This document shows, one piece after another, positions 52,360-63,779 of a stretch of 64,000 nucleotides of DNA. Positions within the stretch are counted from its first letter, which is position 1; every line of letters begins with the position of its first letter. The translations under genes were made by a program, and so were the position numbers. Source of the stretch: Nansenia antarctica (lineage: Eukaryota > Chordata > Actinopteri > Argentiniformes > Microstomatidae); contig OZ022345.1 in NCBI GenBank assembly GCA_963989245.1, positions 24,371,196 through 24,435,195 of the forward strand. The letters run 5' to 3'. The notes beneath the pieces are model-generated. The model was not told the DNA's origin. It did not search any database and worked only from the letters and a program-made list of their open reading frames with translations.

Positions 52360-53338
52360 AGAGTCTGTCCATTCTTCATTAAACAAGGACAAAACAGAGA
52401 TAATTGTATTCGGTAAACCTGACAAAAGATCGAAAGTCAGTGCAAAACTTGATTCTCTCTCTAAACTAAAAAACAGGTCAGAAATCTTAGTGTAATTCTA
52501 GACTCTAAACTTCAACAGCCACATGAACTCGATAACTAAATCAGCCTACTATCACCTGAAAAACATAACAAGAATGAGAGGTTTCATGTCCAAATAAGAC
52601 TTTGAAAAAAAAACTCATCCATGCATTTGTTTCAAGTAGACTTGATTATTGTAATGGTCTACTAACAGGCCTATCTAAAGGGGCTGTTCGTAAGCTGCAG
52701 CTCATCCAAAACGCAACTGCTAGGGTCCTAACAAAAATGAATACGTTTGAACACATTACACAAATCCTGAGATCCCTACACTGGCTACCAGTCTCTCACA
52801 GAAAATGGTCTTGGACCAAAATACATATCAGATCTCCTCCCACCCTATATTCCCGCAAGGCCCCTAAGGTCAGCTGAGACTAATCAGCTAATAATTCCAA
52901 GAGTAAAAACAAAACACGGTGCAGCAGCTTTCAGTCACGCTGCTGCATGCTCCTGGAACAAACTCCCTGAAGAAATCAACAGGCGCAAACCCTAAACATA
53001 TTTAAATCTAAGCTGAAAACCTTCATGTTTTGCAGCAGTTATGATTAAACACAAAGGGCCTGTTTCGGAGACAAGGCTTAAGCCTAGTCCTGGACTAAAT
53101 CACACTTTCAATGTAAAATCTCCATTGAAGATGTTTTTTAGTCTAGGATTAGGCTTAAGCCTTGTCTGTGAAACCGGCCCTAAATGTTTTATCTATTTAC
53201 CTCTTATATTTGCTTTTATTCAGTCGTTTTTATTTTCTTGCTATGCTCCTCTTGCTGTATTTTTTAAATAATGTATGTAAAGCACTTTGAATTGCCCCTG
53301 TTGTATGAAATTTGCCATACAAATAAACTTGCCTTGCC
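52360..53338 (+). repeat. L2-like LINE, 3' coding fragment and tail
   Basis: Plus-strand frames include KKKLIHAFVSSRLDYCNGLL, LQLIQNATARVL and ILRSLHWLPV, all post-catalytic LINE RT motifs, with several frame breaks. The tail GTAAAGCACTTTGAATTGCC ends at the CTTGCCTTGCC stretch, the full version of the tail at 10387 and 22857. A 125-bp MITE interrupts it at 53056-53180. Confidence 0.85.
53056..53180. repeat. MITE with GGGCCTGTTTC ends
   Basis: Inverted ends GGGCCTGTTTCGGAGACAAG and its near complement at 53146-53180, both with GGCTTAAGCCT. It is inserted between LINE coding and tail sequences. Confidence 0.7.
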
Positions 53339-53399
53339 ACAGGCAGCATTGATTTTACAGCAGTGCAATGACCCTCACAACTATACAACAAAGACTTAC

Positions 53400-53706
53400 C
53401 ATCCGTGTCTTCAATCTCCACTTCTACTTCGACCTCTTCTTTCACCATCCCTCCCTCCTCCCTCATTTCTTCTCCTCCATCTTCTTCTTTCACCATCACA
53501 CCCTTCTGCATTACAGCTGAACCTCCATCTTCTTCTTTCACCATCACTCTCTTCTCCTCCACTTCTTCTTTCATCATCACACCATTCTCCTCCACATCTT
53601 CTTCCTCCAGCTTCACTGCCACCATCTCTGGACCCCACTGTGTGATTTTCAGGGCTGGAGAACCACAGCCAGATCCGGGGGACTCTGTGGACCCTGGTTC
53701 ATACAT
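53400..53706 (-). CDS. Zinc-finger gene, acidic N-terminal exon
   Basis: From ATG at 53706 the frame reads MYEPGSTESPGSGCGSPALK and MVAVKLEEED, then repeats of the type VMVKEEDGG to a consensus donor GATG|GTAAGT (exon end 53400). Glu-rich exons of this type precede the finger exon in many fish C2H2 genes. The exon is 307 bp (phase 1), matching the two-base start of the finger exon at 22795 and giving a 428-residue protein. An acceptor-like TTTCTATGCAG lies upstream, so an additional 5' exon is likely. The donor-to-acceptor distance of 30.6 kb is the weak point; the exons could belong to two paralogues. Confidence 0.65.
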
Positions 53707-54583
53707 GGTTACATGAGCTGAAGAGGACCTGCATAGAAACAGTGGAGGCACAAACAGTGCAGAGTCAATTATAAATGACAGTTCACTGAAAGCCCATCTA
53801 GACTGACAGGACATGTCCTGCAAATGCAATAATCTATGGATTACTGATTGCATTTCTTTGTCATTAAAGGGTCTGGAAAATAGACATTAAACGGTTCCAA
53901 TTGTATTTTGTGTCCAAGAAAAAATGACAATAATCTTCTCAGGGATTAAAGCAAAAAAAAATCTCCTGACTGAAAATGTGTTCAAGCCAAGTCATATTCT
54001 CATTTTAACCTCCACTATATGTTTGTATTTTATAACGTTAGCGTTTTAAGGGAAGAAGATTCTTTTGAACAGCTTTTCTATTGCCAGTTTGCTTTTATGT
54101 GATATCAATGCTGTTTTCAATTCATGAAATAAAATTGATACTTATTGCAAGGGTTGACTCTGACATACAAATAATCAACCATCTACATATCTTTTCAGTG
54201 CAAGTTTTTTATTTACATTGTGCCAACGGAGCAAGCTTACAACTTGAACAAGGAACTAAAAACACAAAAAAACACATGAACTGAATGTGTCTTGTATTGC
54301 CCTTAATCCACACATCTTCTGCATCCAGAGGTTCCTCTAGTCTTTGGTGTCTGCAATCAGCCAGTTTCTGTGCAGGTAAAAGAAACATATGATGTTAAGA
54401 CTATGCAATGCTACTGTATGCATACTGACATTTTTTTCAGGTTAATAGTAAGACCCACCTTGAGATGGCAGCTGTCTAGTATAACACCAAACAAACACAG
54501 TTTTTGTTTTGAAGTGAGCGATCACTGAAAAAGACCAAAACAGCATTAAATAATAATAAGTGTAATACTTACTATAGTGCTTT
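53707..54583. other. No gene recognised
   Basis: Holds the likely upstream exon or promoter area of the zinc-finger gene and the 3' flank of the hAT-derived gene; no clear motif or repeat. Confidence 0.4.
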
Positions 54584-56200
54584 TCACTTTTTCTGCTTTT
54601 TGGCAGTGAAGTGATATGCCTGAAGCTTGGCTACACCTGATGTCCGTTTCAGGGTTTCTTCTGTGGGAGTGGGACCAGCTTTGACTCCAGGGGTGGAGGA
54701 GGGGGAGGAGGAGGAGGAGGATTTTGAGGCTGTAGCAGGTGAAGTGGCTTTGACTCCAGGAGTGGAGGAGGAGGAGGAGGAGGAGGCTCTAGAATATGAT
54801 GCAGTGTCTCTGACTCCAGGGATGGAGAAGGAGTATTTTGAGGCTGTAGTAGATGCAGTAGCTCTGACTCCAGGAGTGGAGGAGGAGGATTTTGAGGCTG
54901 TAGTAGATGCAGTAGCTCTGACTCCAGGAGTGGAGGAGGAGGATTTTGAGGCTGTAGTAGATGCAGTAGCTCTGACTCCAGGAGTGGAGGAGGAGGATTT
55001 TGAGGCTGTAGCAGGTGCAGTGGCTCTTACTCCAGGAGTGGAGGAGGAGGATTTTGAGGCTGTAGCAGGTGCAGTGGCTCTTACTCCAGGAGTGGAGGAG
55101 GAGGAGGAGCAGGAGGAGGCTGTAGTAGATGCAGTGGCTCTGACACCAGGAGTGGAGGAGGAGGAGGAGGAGGTGGAGGCTCTAACAGGTGAAATGGCTG
55201 TGACTCCAAGAGTGGAGGAGGAGGCTCTTGCAGGAGCAGAAGAGGTGGAACCTTTCTTTAACTTTTCTGTTACTTTTCTTACCCTAACTGCTGAGAGGAC
55301 TTTCACAGCTTCCATCAGTTTCCTTTCCTTTTGCTTGTCAATGTTCTCCTTCTTCTTCAGATGATGACTTTGGTATCTCTCATTAGAAGACAGGCACGAG
55401 CTCCTCAGTGCAGGGCTGATTTCCATTTTGGAGGCCGTTTTCCCTGTTGCCTTCATGTGGGACTTGATAATGGCTAAGCCTTCATATGTCTCAATGTTCA
55501 GCCTGACCCTGTCTTTTTCTATGATGTCATCCATGAGGTTAAATGATCCTTCGACAAGAGGGCCAGTGAACAATGACAGAAGGGCCTTTACCAACTTCCC
55601 TAAGATGGGGAATCTCATCCCTCCCTCTGGCGTCTTCTTGGCCAAGATCCTACTCCACCAGTCAACATCGATTCGTTCGGTATTCTCCTCAAAGTGTTTG
55701 GCCTGTGCTCCTAAATCTGCGTCAATCTGGTAGGCTCGCACCTCTTCATTCAGTTGACCAAGCTCCTCAGATTTCACTGCATTTGGCAAGGCCTTGGCTA
55801 AGGTGTTGAATGCCCCTTGGACCGATTCGTGGAGAATCAATGATGGTGTCAGCACAGACAAAGAGGTGATGATGTGGTTGTTGAGGGGAAGGTTTTTCAG
55901 GAGGTATGTTGCTGCATTGATGTAGCCTTCTCTGAGAGAGCTGTAGACGTTCTGCACCCAGGGCCTTTTCTCCACTCTAGCCTTGTTTAAGGTAGAGAAG
56001 CTGAATCTCCCCACAGACAACCTTTGGTCAGGGTACTGCAGGTCTCTCTTCTGAACATCAAGCTTCAACAAGCCCTTCACACTCAGGGGGATGTAAACAG
56101 GCTTCATGAACTTGGAAAGAAGTTCCCGGACCAGTAGCATCATTTCGGCATGCAGTGCGTGGAGCATGGGCTTTTCATGCTGCAACTTTTTCAGGAACAC
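54584..56200 (-). CDS. hAT-derived gene, last exon with 18-residue repeats
   Basis: The exon opens at a TTTCCAG acceptor (AG 56202-56201) and stays open for 538 residues. The first about 300 include DWWSRILAKKT, a hAT-like C-terminal fold (GPLVEGSFNLMDDIIEKDRV). The last about 200 are Ser/Thr/Ala/Pro-rich. Roughly ten tandem copies of an 18-residue unit like SSSSTPGVRATASTTASK are encoded by a 54-bp minisatellite (54640-55200). It ends YHFTAKKQKK. The usual hAT dimerisation signature is not seen. A basic coil (KKKENIDKQKERKLM) precedes the repeats. Its phase does not match the donor at 56685, so an exon may be missing from my model. Confidence 0.55.
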   Translation of the reverse strand: MFLKKLQHEKPMLHALHAEMMLLVRELLSKFMKPVYIPLSVKGLLKLDVQKRDLQYPDQRLSVGRFSFSTLNKARVEKRPWVQNVYSSLREGYINAATYLLKNLPLNNHIITSLSVLTPSLILHESVQGAFNTLAKALPNAVKSEELGQLNEEVRAYQIDADLGAQAKHFEENTERIDVDWWSRILAKKTPEGGMRFPILGKLVKALLSLFTGPLVEGSFNLMDDIIEKDRVRLNIETYEGLAIIKSHMKATGKTASKMEISPALRSSCLSSNERYQSHHLKKKENIDKQKERKLMEAVKVLSAVRVRKVTEKLKKGSTSSAPARASSSTLGVTAISPVRASTSSSSSSTPGVRATASTTASSCSSSSSTPGVRATAPATASKSSSSTPGVRATAPATASKSSSSTPGVRATASTTASKSSSSTPGVRATASTTASKSSSSTPGVRATASTTASKYSFSIPGVRDTASYSRASSSSSSSTPGVKATSPATASKSSSSSSPSSTPGVKAGPTPTEETLKRTSGVAKLQAYHFTAKKQKK

Positions 56201-56684
56201 CTGGAAAGTTGGAAGTACACCTGAAAATCACAATTAAGCCTGATTAGAAAAGTCGCTGAATATGTTTTACTATTCTTTCCTGATCACAAACATAGTAATG
56301 TAACATACTCAGATTCCATTACAGGAAAAATATGCAACAATAAATAAATCGATAAGACATCTCTGTACATTTCTTTCCACTTCAAAAGTGACTGAGCTAG
56401 GGCTGCACAATATAGGGTAAACGTCCCTATTAAGCCCACTTGCAACTCCTGAAAAAACTGCATCATTATTTTTTGCTGTGTAATGTTTCTTCCAATGAAG
56501 CTGCTTCTTTCCTACATGCCAGGTCAGCCAATCAGATTTACTGATCTTAAGTTAGATAAGTAAATCTGTAACACGTGCCTGCATGCCAGTTTTCTTTTAT
56601 GTATCACAATAGGCCTATATATTGCAGTGAAAAAGAATATTGCAATGTCAGTTTTTTCCAATATCACCCAGCCCGAGAACATAC

Positions 56685-56875
56685 CTCTGTATAAATCAAT
56701 CAAGGCTGTGAGCTTGTTGAACTCTGAGAAAAGCATACAGATGCGTGTCTTCCGGTTTTGGTTGACATCAGTTCCGGTCCCTGCAGATTTTGCCATTTGC
56801 AGTTGCAGAACCGTGATCCTTGCCTTCTCATCAGATGTAACTGCATGCTGATCAAGAACCTGGTTCAGGAGCCAT
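56685..56875 (-). CDS. hAT-derived gene, middle exon
   Basis: Bounded by TTGTGATGCAG| (acceptor) and AGAG|GTATGT (donor). It encodes WLLNQVLDQHAVTSDEKARI and CMLFSEFNKLTALIDLYR. The frame fits the upstream exon only after a frame change near 57060. Confidence 0.5.
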
Positions 56876-57018
56876 CTGCATCACAAAAAGCATATAATTA
56901 TACAGTTGGGGGAACAGGAATGCTATATTTGCTCTGATTTATTTAATTAGATTTTGCAAATTGGGCCTGCTAGTACAGAGAAAACAGACATAAAAAGAGA
57001 ATGCTAATGCTATTGTAC

Positions 57019-58166
57019 CTGTATTTGTGCTGATCTTGAGGAGACAGGAAGCTGTAGAAGTGCACAATCAATAAGCATCATAATCATAAGCTCCCGTATT
57101 CTGTTGCACACATCCAGCATTTGGAGGAACCTGCTGCTGATGGGACGGATCAAGCTCTTCTTCTCCAAATGGAGCAAGGACTGAAACTCGCCAAAAAGCT
57201 CCTTCTGTTTGGGGAATTTTTCTACATCATAGTAGACATCAGAGCAAAATTCATCCACAAATCCCTGGAAAGGCTTCAAAAGGGCCTTGGTTGCATTTGA
57301 GACCATGTGAACCGTGTCTCCGCTGATGTCCAGGAGTGATGGATTTTCTTTTCGGATTTGTGTCTCCACTCCAGACCTTTTCCCTCTCATCACATTGCAG
57401 TTATCCAGCAGTATAGCAACAACCTGATTCCAGTTCAGGTTGTATGACTGGAGGATATCTGTCAGTGTGTGTGTGAGGGTTGAGGCATCTGCGATGTTAA
57501 CTATCCTTGAGGCCAGATGCTGGGTCAACACTTTCCCCATATCCTCATCGAAGTACCTTACAAGAACATTAAGGATCCTGTCCATGTTACCATCTGTTGC
57601 CTCATCTGCATTTAAAGAAAACATCTTTGTTTTCAGTCTGGTTGACAATTCGTTTTTCTGATGAGCAGCAATGCCGTGTGTGGACATGTAAGAGGCGTGG
57701 GCATTGGACATGGACAATCTTGAAAGTGCACTCTGGTCTTCGGCAGCCGATAGGATGAGGTCAACTAGTGGTTGCGAGATCGTGAAAGACAGGTCATGCT
57801 CTGCTATGAATGAACATATGCACACTTTATGATTGCACACACGGTCGGTCATAGATACCTTTACCTCCGTTGTTGTGGTTGTCGCGCCAGGCAGGGAGGC
57901 TGTGTGCTGGAGAGCACGAACGCGAGTCTTGTGGCTAGCTTCTGATTGATGGCGAGCTAGCACCTTTTTCCCATTACTGCCATACTGTAATTTCCTGTGG
58001 CATATGGTGCAAAAACACACACCTGGCTCTTTTTTTGCACCATGAACTAAAAGGCTTGTTATCATACCCCGTTTCGTAGAGCCAAGCCCATCTCCATTTA
58101 TTTCTCACGCTTTGATCAATGTCCGATACATTGGAGCCTTCTTTTAGTATGAGCGCTTCCATGCTT
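57019..58166 (-). pseudogene. hAT-derived gene, transposase-like exon with frameshifts
   Basis: Starts near MEALILKEGSNVSD (58162), continues WRWAWLYETG, then shifts frame in an A7 run (about 58040). The second frame carries a zinc-binding motif CFCTICHRKLQYGSNGKKVL ARHQSEASH and a hAT-like core with NADEATDGNMDRIL, VVAILLDNCNVMRGKRSGVE and RPISSRFLQMLDVCNRIREL. Another shift is needed near 57060 to reach the donor ACAG|GTACAA. The two shifts, one in a homopolymer, suggest a decayed copy, though sequencing error is possible. Family function: DNA binding and transposition, or a domesticated derivative. Confidence 0.6.
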
Positions 58167-58512
58167 CTAGCTGACCGATCGCAGATTACCGCGGGGGTGC
58201 ATCATATAGGTGTGTATGTAGTGCCGAGATCCCCAACCCATAGTTCTGTGGGTGAATTATGTCAACCCACCACAGTATCCAATTACATTTTCTAAATCCG
58301 TAGCCTACGGGGTTAATTTAAATTAGAATTATAGGATATCCTACTTGAACTTTGTGTTTTCGTTAGAAGGCTATAATAGCCTAATAATAATATTAATAAT
58401 TATTATTATTATTGTAGCCTATTTCAGTACCATGGTCAGAGCCATGCATTTATCGGTAAAGACCGAACTGCTGATACTAAACGAAACAACTCCTGGATGG
58501 ATTTTACCAATT

Positions 58513-59433
58513 CAGTGTTTCCTCTACATGCATTTCATCGTGGTGGACCGCCACGATGGAATTTCCTCCGCCACCATTCAGATTTCTCAAAAAAAATAAA
58601 ATAAAAAGATTTAGGCCGCTTTTCAGACCTTCACATCGCTAGACACACCCACAAGCGCGAAGCGACGCGCTTGCAAAACTGTTTTGTGATTGGTCGAATA
58701 CATCTAGGCTGCGTGTAGTCTACAAACTACTTCAAATGTTGCGAATGTACAATATGCGCGACGACGGTGCTGGATCCTGGATCTGTGCATCGGTGTGCAG
58801 GAAGAACACGGAGCAGGCGCCAGACCAGACTAGATGATCGTGGAGTGAAGATATTATGAAAGTGTACGTGCTTGTCGATCACCCGTCGCATCGCGTACGC
58901 TTTAATAATCTCTTCACTCCACAATCATCTAGTCTGGTCTGGCGCCTGCTCCGTCTGTTTTTCTTCCTGCACACAGGTAAACAGATCCAGGATCCAGCAG
59001 CGTCTTCGGGCTCGCGCAAACAAACCCCGCGAATTTTTTTACTTGCCCCAGGCAAGCGTTACTGTTGAACCCTGCTGATACATGATTCTTCCCTGCACAT
59101 TGACAATGTTTTCTCTCTCCTCTTTCTTCTGCGTTGTGAAGGGATCCACTGCAGCGTACACGAAAAGCGGCTACTGTGTCAACCGCTTCCCATAATAGTT
59201 ACAACAACCATAAAGCCTCCATAATGATAATGAAAAGAAGGGGAGACGAATTTTTTATTGACAACGGAATTACATGCTGGAAAAACATGCAGACACAGAC
59301 AATAAGAGACGTACGGGAAAACATTTTATTTTTTTGGGCCATCCTCGAGTTTTGGCTGAAATTATGTCGTTGTTTTGAGCGCGCGTGCCAACGCTACCCG
59401 CCACCATTGTAAAAATTCCTGGAGGAAACACTG
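58513..59433. mobile_element. CAGTGTTTCCTC-family hAT-like element, copy 3
   Basis: Ends as in copies 1 and 2, with target duplications CAATT (58508-58512 and 59434-59438). The remnant DEFFIDNGITCWKNMQ is at about 59245-59295. It carries a truncated palindromic element (58765-59074) related to the one at 63429-63727. Confidence 0.87.
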
Positions 59434-59811
59434 CAATTTAACATGTGATTGTTGGATTCTCATACACAGCCATAGCCTAGTACACAATCAAGCCACATAA
59501 TCAAGCCACACACAACAAACTAGAAGTGCAAGCAATGTGTGACTGACTATACCAACACAAATTAAGGAGACACGGCGGTCGACAGATTTTGATAGACAGA
59601 TTTACAAATTAATGAATATGAAACAACTCAACTTACGGATCATCATTTTCACTTCCATCATTGCTTTCCTGCATAACGTTAGCTGCGTCCTCTTCACTTG
59701 CTTGGCGAGTAGTGGGGCTAGCACTGTCAGCAGCATTTCCAGTATCACTAACTAGACCTTCACCCGTGTTGTCACTGTCTTCGTTTATATTATCCTCATC
59801 ACTATTATCAC

Positions 59812-62119
59812 TAGGGATGCACGATATGCATTTTTTCCAACCGATACCGATACCGATATTTACCCGCTTCTCGTGGCCGATAACCGATACCGATACCGAT
59901 ATTATTATTATTATTTTATTTTTTCTTTCCTAGCCCCAGGGGAGCTCCCCCTCCCAAATTTCGTTGTTTGGTACCTGTACTATATCAATGACAATAAAGA
60001 CCATTCAGATATAATTTCACAGTTGATAACCTGTAGTTCATGCACACCTGAAGGTAAGAAAGGCTATGTAGTGAGCAAAGATTGATGATTTAATATTCCA
60101 TAGTGATCTCACTAGGGCTGCAACGATTAGTCGACTAGTCACGACTAATCGATCACGAAAATTCGTCGACGTGAATTGTTGTTGTCGACTAATCGCATAA
60201 AAAATTTATATTTAAAAAAACGTTTTTTTTTTTTTTTTTTTTTTTTACGGGAGCCATGCAAGAATCAGCTGGGGAAGTTTTAGCTAACGTTGTTAGCCAA
60301 CTGGCTAACGTTATATTGTTAGGGTCGTAATGTTTATGTTAGCTTTACTGTTACATGTTGGAAAACAACGTCTCATGGACAGGGCTGTACATGCTATGAG
60401 CGTTTGTGCTATTAATTTATTTGCCCTGTGGCACGCATGTGACAGACAGAGGCGCTTGTATGTAACGTTACGTAGCAGGGGTTTTCCATGTTGAAGCCAG
60501 GAGAACGCGAGATGAAATGAAGTGAGGGGTGGTCGCTATTAAAATACCAGGTAGTCATGGTGGATGATCATGAATGATGCTTGATAAGTGAATGCTATTT
60601 CAATTATGTTGAGTCCACCAGCGAGCTGTCTGTAAGATAAACAGCGCCAAGCGTAGCCTACTAACGTGAGCTGTCTGTAGTCTAGCCAGCAATGCTAGCT
60701 AGCCAGTCAACTAGCTCTGTGAGCAGCTGTAGCTTGGCGTAACGTTAGGTTAGATAGCTAGTTAAGCCGGATTTATGCTTCTGCGTCGCCATTTACGCGC
60801 AGCGAAAAGCCACACGACTAATCGCGACTAATCGAAAAAATAATCGACAGATTAGTCGACTACCAAAATAATCGTTAGTTGCAGCCCTAGATCTCACCAA
60901 ATCTAACTTACATCACTATTGTTAACACAACAAAGAGAACACTTCTGACTCTTCAAATGTTCATTTATTATTTCCTCTAACAAACTAAATCTGTTATAGA
61001 CAGTGCACAATGCGTTTTTTAGCCAAGATCTGGCCTCCTTTTATGAAAACAAAAAAGGCTCACCTAAGAGTAATTAGATGCGTTGTGCGACCTCATCATT
61101 GTCCAAGTCTCTCCTAGGGTCATAGCTGTAACATACTGTGTGTTGTCTCACTACACCACACTAACACACTGATGTGATTCGCTTTCTGTATCCGTCGTGT
61201 CCCAACGGAGTTGCCGTAGGTCGCGGCCAGCAACCAGAAATAAACTACATGTCTACAGTAAAGTCGTGTCCGTGTCTGTCAAGAACATTACAATAGCGAG
61301 CAGCGGTAAAGCTGTCAATTCCCTTGTCATCCAGTACCGGGAAACCGATGTCAGGGCTATGTGGCACTAAGTCCGCCCAGCATGGTGTCGGTAAACCTGG
61401 AGACATGTCCGCGTTAGACTGTGATGGCAGCGGATCTTCTCCCGACAGGCTAGCCATGCGACTTAGCCGTCAGCGGAGAAGTTTCTTGGGGAACACTGCA
61501 CAGTGGATACACTCATCGGTAGAGATAACAGCGGCCTGGGCGTGGATTAATCCCAGACACGCTGCGCACTTAGAGTGGGTGTCCCAGCTAGCCATTTACG
61601 TCTCGGCTGTGCTAGGTCCGCTAGCTGTGCTAGGTCCGCTAGCCTCAACGTTAGCCATTGCTGGCTAGGGGTTGTAGGCTAGCTGCTAGCAGGCCTCGCT
61701 ACTTCACCCGTTAGCTTGTCAGCTATCAAGGGAAAACAGAGGGGCCAGGGGAGGGATATTACTATCTACCCGCTACAAGATGTGTCGTTGTGTTGTAACT
61801 CGTAGACCTTTGCCCTCTCCGAACTTTTGTCGAACATGTGTTGCAAATTGCAAACGCAATATCTGCCTCAGAAACTGTGAAGAATGTCCACACCGGGGAA
61901 GGCATGTTTCGCTCGCGTCTCGTCAAAACAAACTGCGTGCCTGAGTGCGGAAACCGGAAGCAGAGCGCGGAAACCGGAAACCGGAAGGAGAAATATTTCC
62001 GGCTTCATAATATCGGTTAAATATCGGCTACATTTTATAAAACCGATAAATACCGATAAACATTAATGTCCCATTATCGGGCCGATAAATATCGGTGCCG
62101 ATAATATCGTGCATCCCTA
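59812..62119. mobile_element. hAT transposon with TAGGGATGCACGATAT ends
   Basis: Ends TAGGGATGCACGATATGCA and the inverse ATATCGTGCATCCCTA, GATACCGATA-rich subterminal repeats, and perfect 8-bp target duplications ATTATCAC (59804-59811 and 62120-62127). It contains a LINE tail (59935-60010) and a second hAT (60113-60889). An open stretch at 61324-61668 has no recognised match. Confidence 0.9.
60113..60889. mobile_element. Nested non-autonomous hAT
   Basis: 777 bp with ends TAGGGCTGCAACGATTAGTC and the inverse, and perfect 8-bp target duplications GATCTCAC (60105-60112 and 60890-60897). No transposase. End sequence is related to that of the 36328-43849 hAT. Confidence 0.9.
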
Positions 62120-62384
62120 ATTATCACTATCATCATCGTCGCGGTGGTTGCTTTCCACAGCACATGAACGGAGCCAGCTGTAGGCCTATGCTGTTCATCC
62201 TCCCGAGTCCGACCCGAAGACCCACTTACTTCGCTAACGTTACGGCTAGTGGGAAACTGGCCAGGTGTGGAGGGTTGCGTTGAGAAGAAGTTTGTGAGTG
62301 GAACACATGAGTTTTTAAAGAAAAAATAACGCACATCCTCCTGTCTTCGGTGCTGAGCTAAAACTGACAGTGCAGTAATATTGA

Positions 62385-62500
62385 TACAAAAAGGTAGCCC
62401 GCACTCACTTTTCGTTGCTCCAATTTTTATTTATCAAGCAGCAAGTAAAAAGGCGTTTCGACCGTGAGGTCTTCTTCAGTACAACACATGAGGCCACCAA
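62385..62500. repeat. Repeat with GAAGAAGACCTCACGGTCGA motif
   Basis: The minus strand reads CTGAAGAAGACCTCACGGTC GAAACGCC, a motif found at ends of several vertebrate retroelements, possibly Penelope-like. Between 62500 and 63428 there is a duplicated TTGACGGAAATCCGTCG (63051 and 63081) and no gene. Confidence 0.3.
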
Positions 62501-63428
62501 GTTCTTCCGCTGTTATTTCTCGGGTATTTTAGGTAATTGCAATGTTACACTCTGATGGTCACGTAAATCACGTTCTCTCAAATCAAATGACGCACAGGTC
62601 GCACGTACAGTAAACAATATCAGAGTGAGATTGACAGCCAATCATCTCCCCGAGTCTGAAAGATTGACTTTTTTTTTTACATTGCCATTGCATTTGGTAC
62701 GTTAATGATCATCACCTCTTCTGAATTCAAACGCTCATCTTGACTCTTTTATTTTATTTTACAAAAAGACAGCGAGGGAAAGAAATAGGCCTACAACAGA
62801 CAGGCTAGGTGTTTTAAATATCAGCGCGACCGTAAAATCTTCTCTCCTCAGAGTGACGGGGGGCCCTGCTGAGGTGGTACTAAGACGGGCGGAATCGACA
62901 ATACAAACAGGTGAACAGGGCCCTGCGGTTGTGGCACTTGGCCGTCAAGAACCCCCTCGTCAATGGTGGGCCGCCCCCCTCGCCCCGCTGTTGACCGATA
63001 TCATAAGAGACTGTATGCCTCTACAAATCATATTACACCAGGTAGCCAATTGACGGAAATCCGTCGCGACTTGGAAAAAATTGACGGAAATCCGTCGTAG
63101 CGACGGAGAACTTTAATCCCTGTCTTCTAGTTAGGCTCAACTTCCTGGTCAGACAGAGGGCTGTATGGGCGTGGACTTTGCACGCTTGACTGGCAGCTCC
63201 CTTTCAAGCAAGCTTGCTGCGTTATCATACATGACATTCATCTATTAGATGTGCTTATAGTTCTGCCCTTTAATTACCAAATGTTTAGCTGCCGCTGAAA
63301 TGTACTGAGCTAATACAATGACTTGGCTAAGATTATAGTTATGCACCTGGCAGTATAATTCATCATATCAATTCAATGACCACCATTAGCATACTGTACA
63401 CCTGGCACCCTATGGTGAATTATTGAAC

Positions 63429-63727
63429 CAGGGTTCGACAGTAACGCTTGCCCGGAGCAAGTAAAAAATTCACCGGATTTGTTTGCGCGAGCCCGACAAC
63501 GCTGCTGGATCCTGGATATTTTTACCTGTGTGCAGGAAGAACAACAGACGGCGCAGGCGCCAGACCAGACTAGATGATCGTGGAGTGAAGATATTATTAT
63601 TATGCCGTCTGTTGTTCTTCCTGCACACAGTTAAAAGTATCCAGGATCCAGCAGCGTCACCGGGCTCGCGCAAACAAATCCGGCAAATGTTTTACTTGCT
63701 CCGGACAAGCGTTACTGTCGAACCCTG
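63429..63727. mobile_element. Near-perfect palindromic MITE
   Basis: 299 bp. The left half, CAGGGTTCGACAGTAACGCT inward through GCTGCTGGATCCTGGAT, is mirrored by the right half to AGCGTTACTGTCGAACCCTG. Target duplications TGAAC lie at 63424-63428 and 63728-63732. A truncated relative is inside 58513-59433. Confidence 0.85.
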
Positions 63728-63779
63728 TGAACACAATAGGCTACTTGTGGACAGGATTCACAGCATGTGTATGACTTAC

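Larger units (their letters stand above)
59637..62191 (-). pseudogene. Acidic exon of the hAT-derived gene, split by a hAT
   Basis: On the minus strand, from a GGCCTACAG acceptor (about 62191), the frame reads WLRSCAVESNHRDDDDSDN. It is cut by the transposon at 59812-62119 and resumes NSDEDNINEDSDNTGEGLVS...GSENDDP to a donor CC|GTAAGT at about 59637. The phase fits the exon at 63958-63780 upstream and an acceptor at 58167 downstream. The acidic, Ser/Asp-rich composition suggests a disordered linker. The insertion almost certainly disables this exon. Confidence 0.5.

Noticed and set aside
54627..55364. Plus-strand 245-codon acidic repeat frame
   Set aside because: Antisense of the Ser/Thr/Pro-rich repeats of the minus-strand hAT-derived exon.
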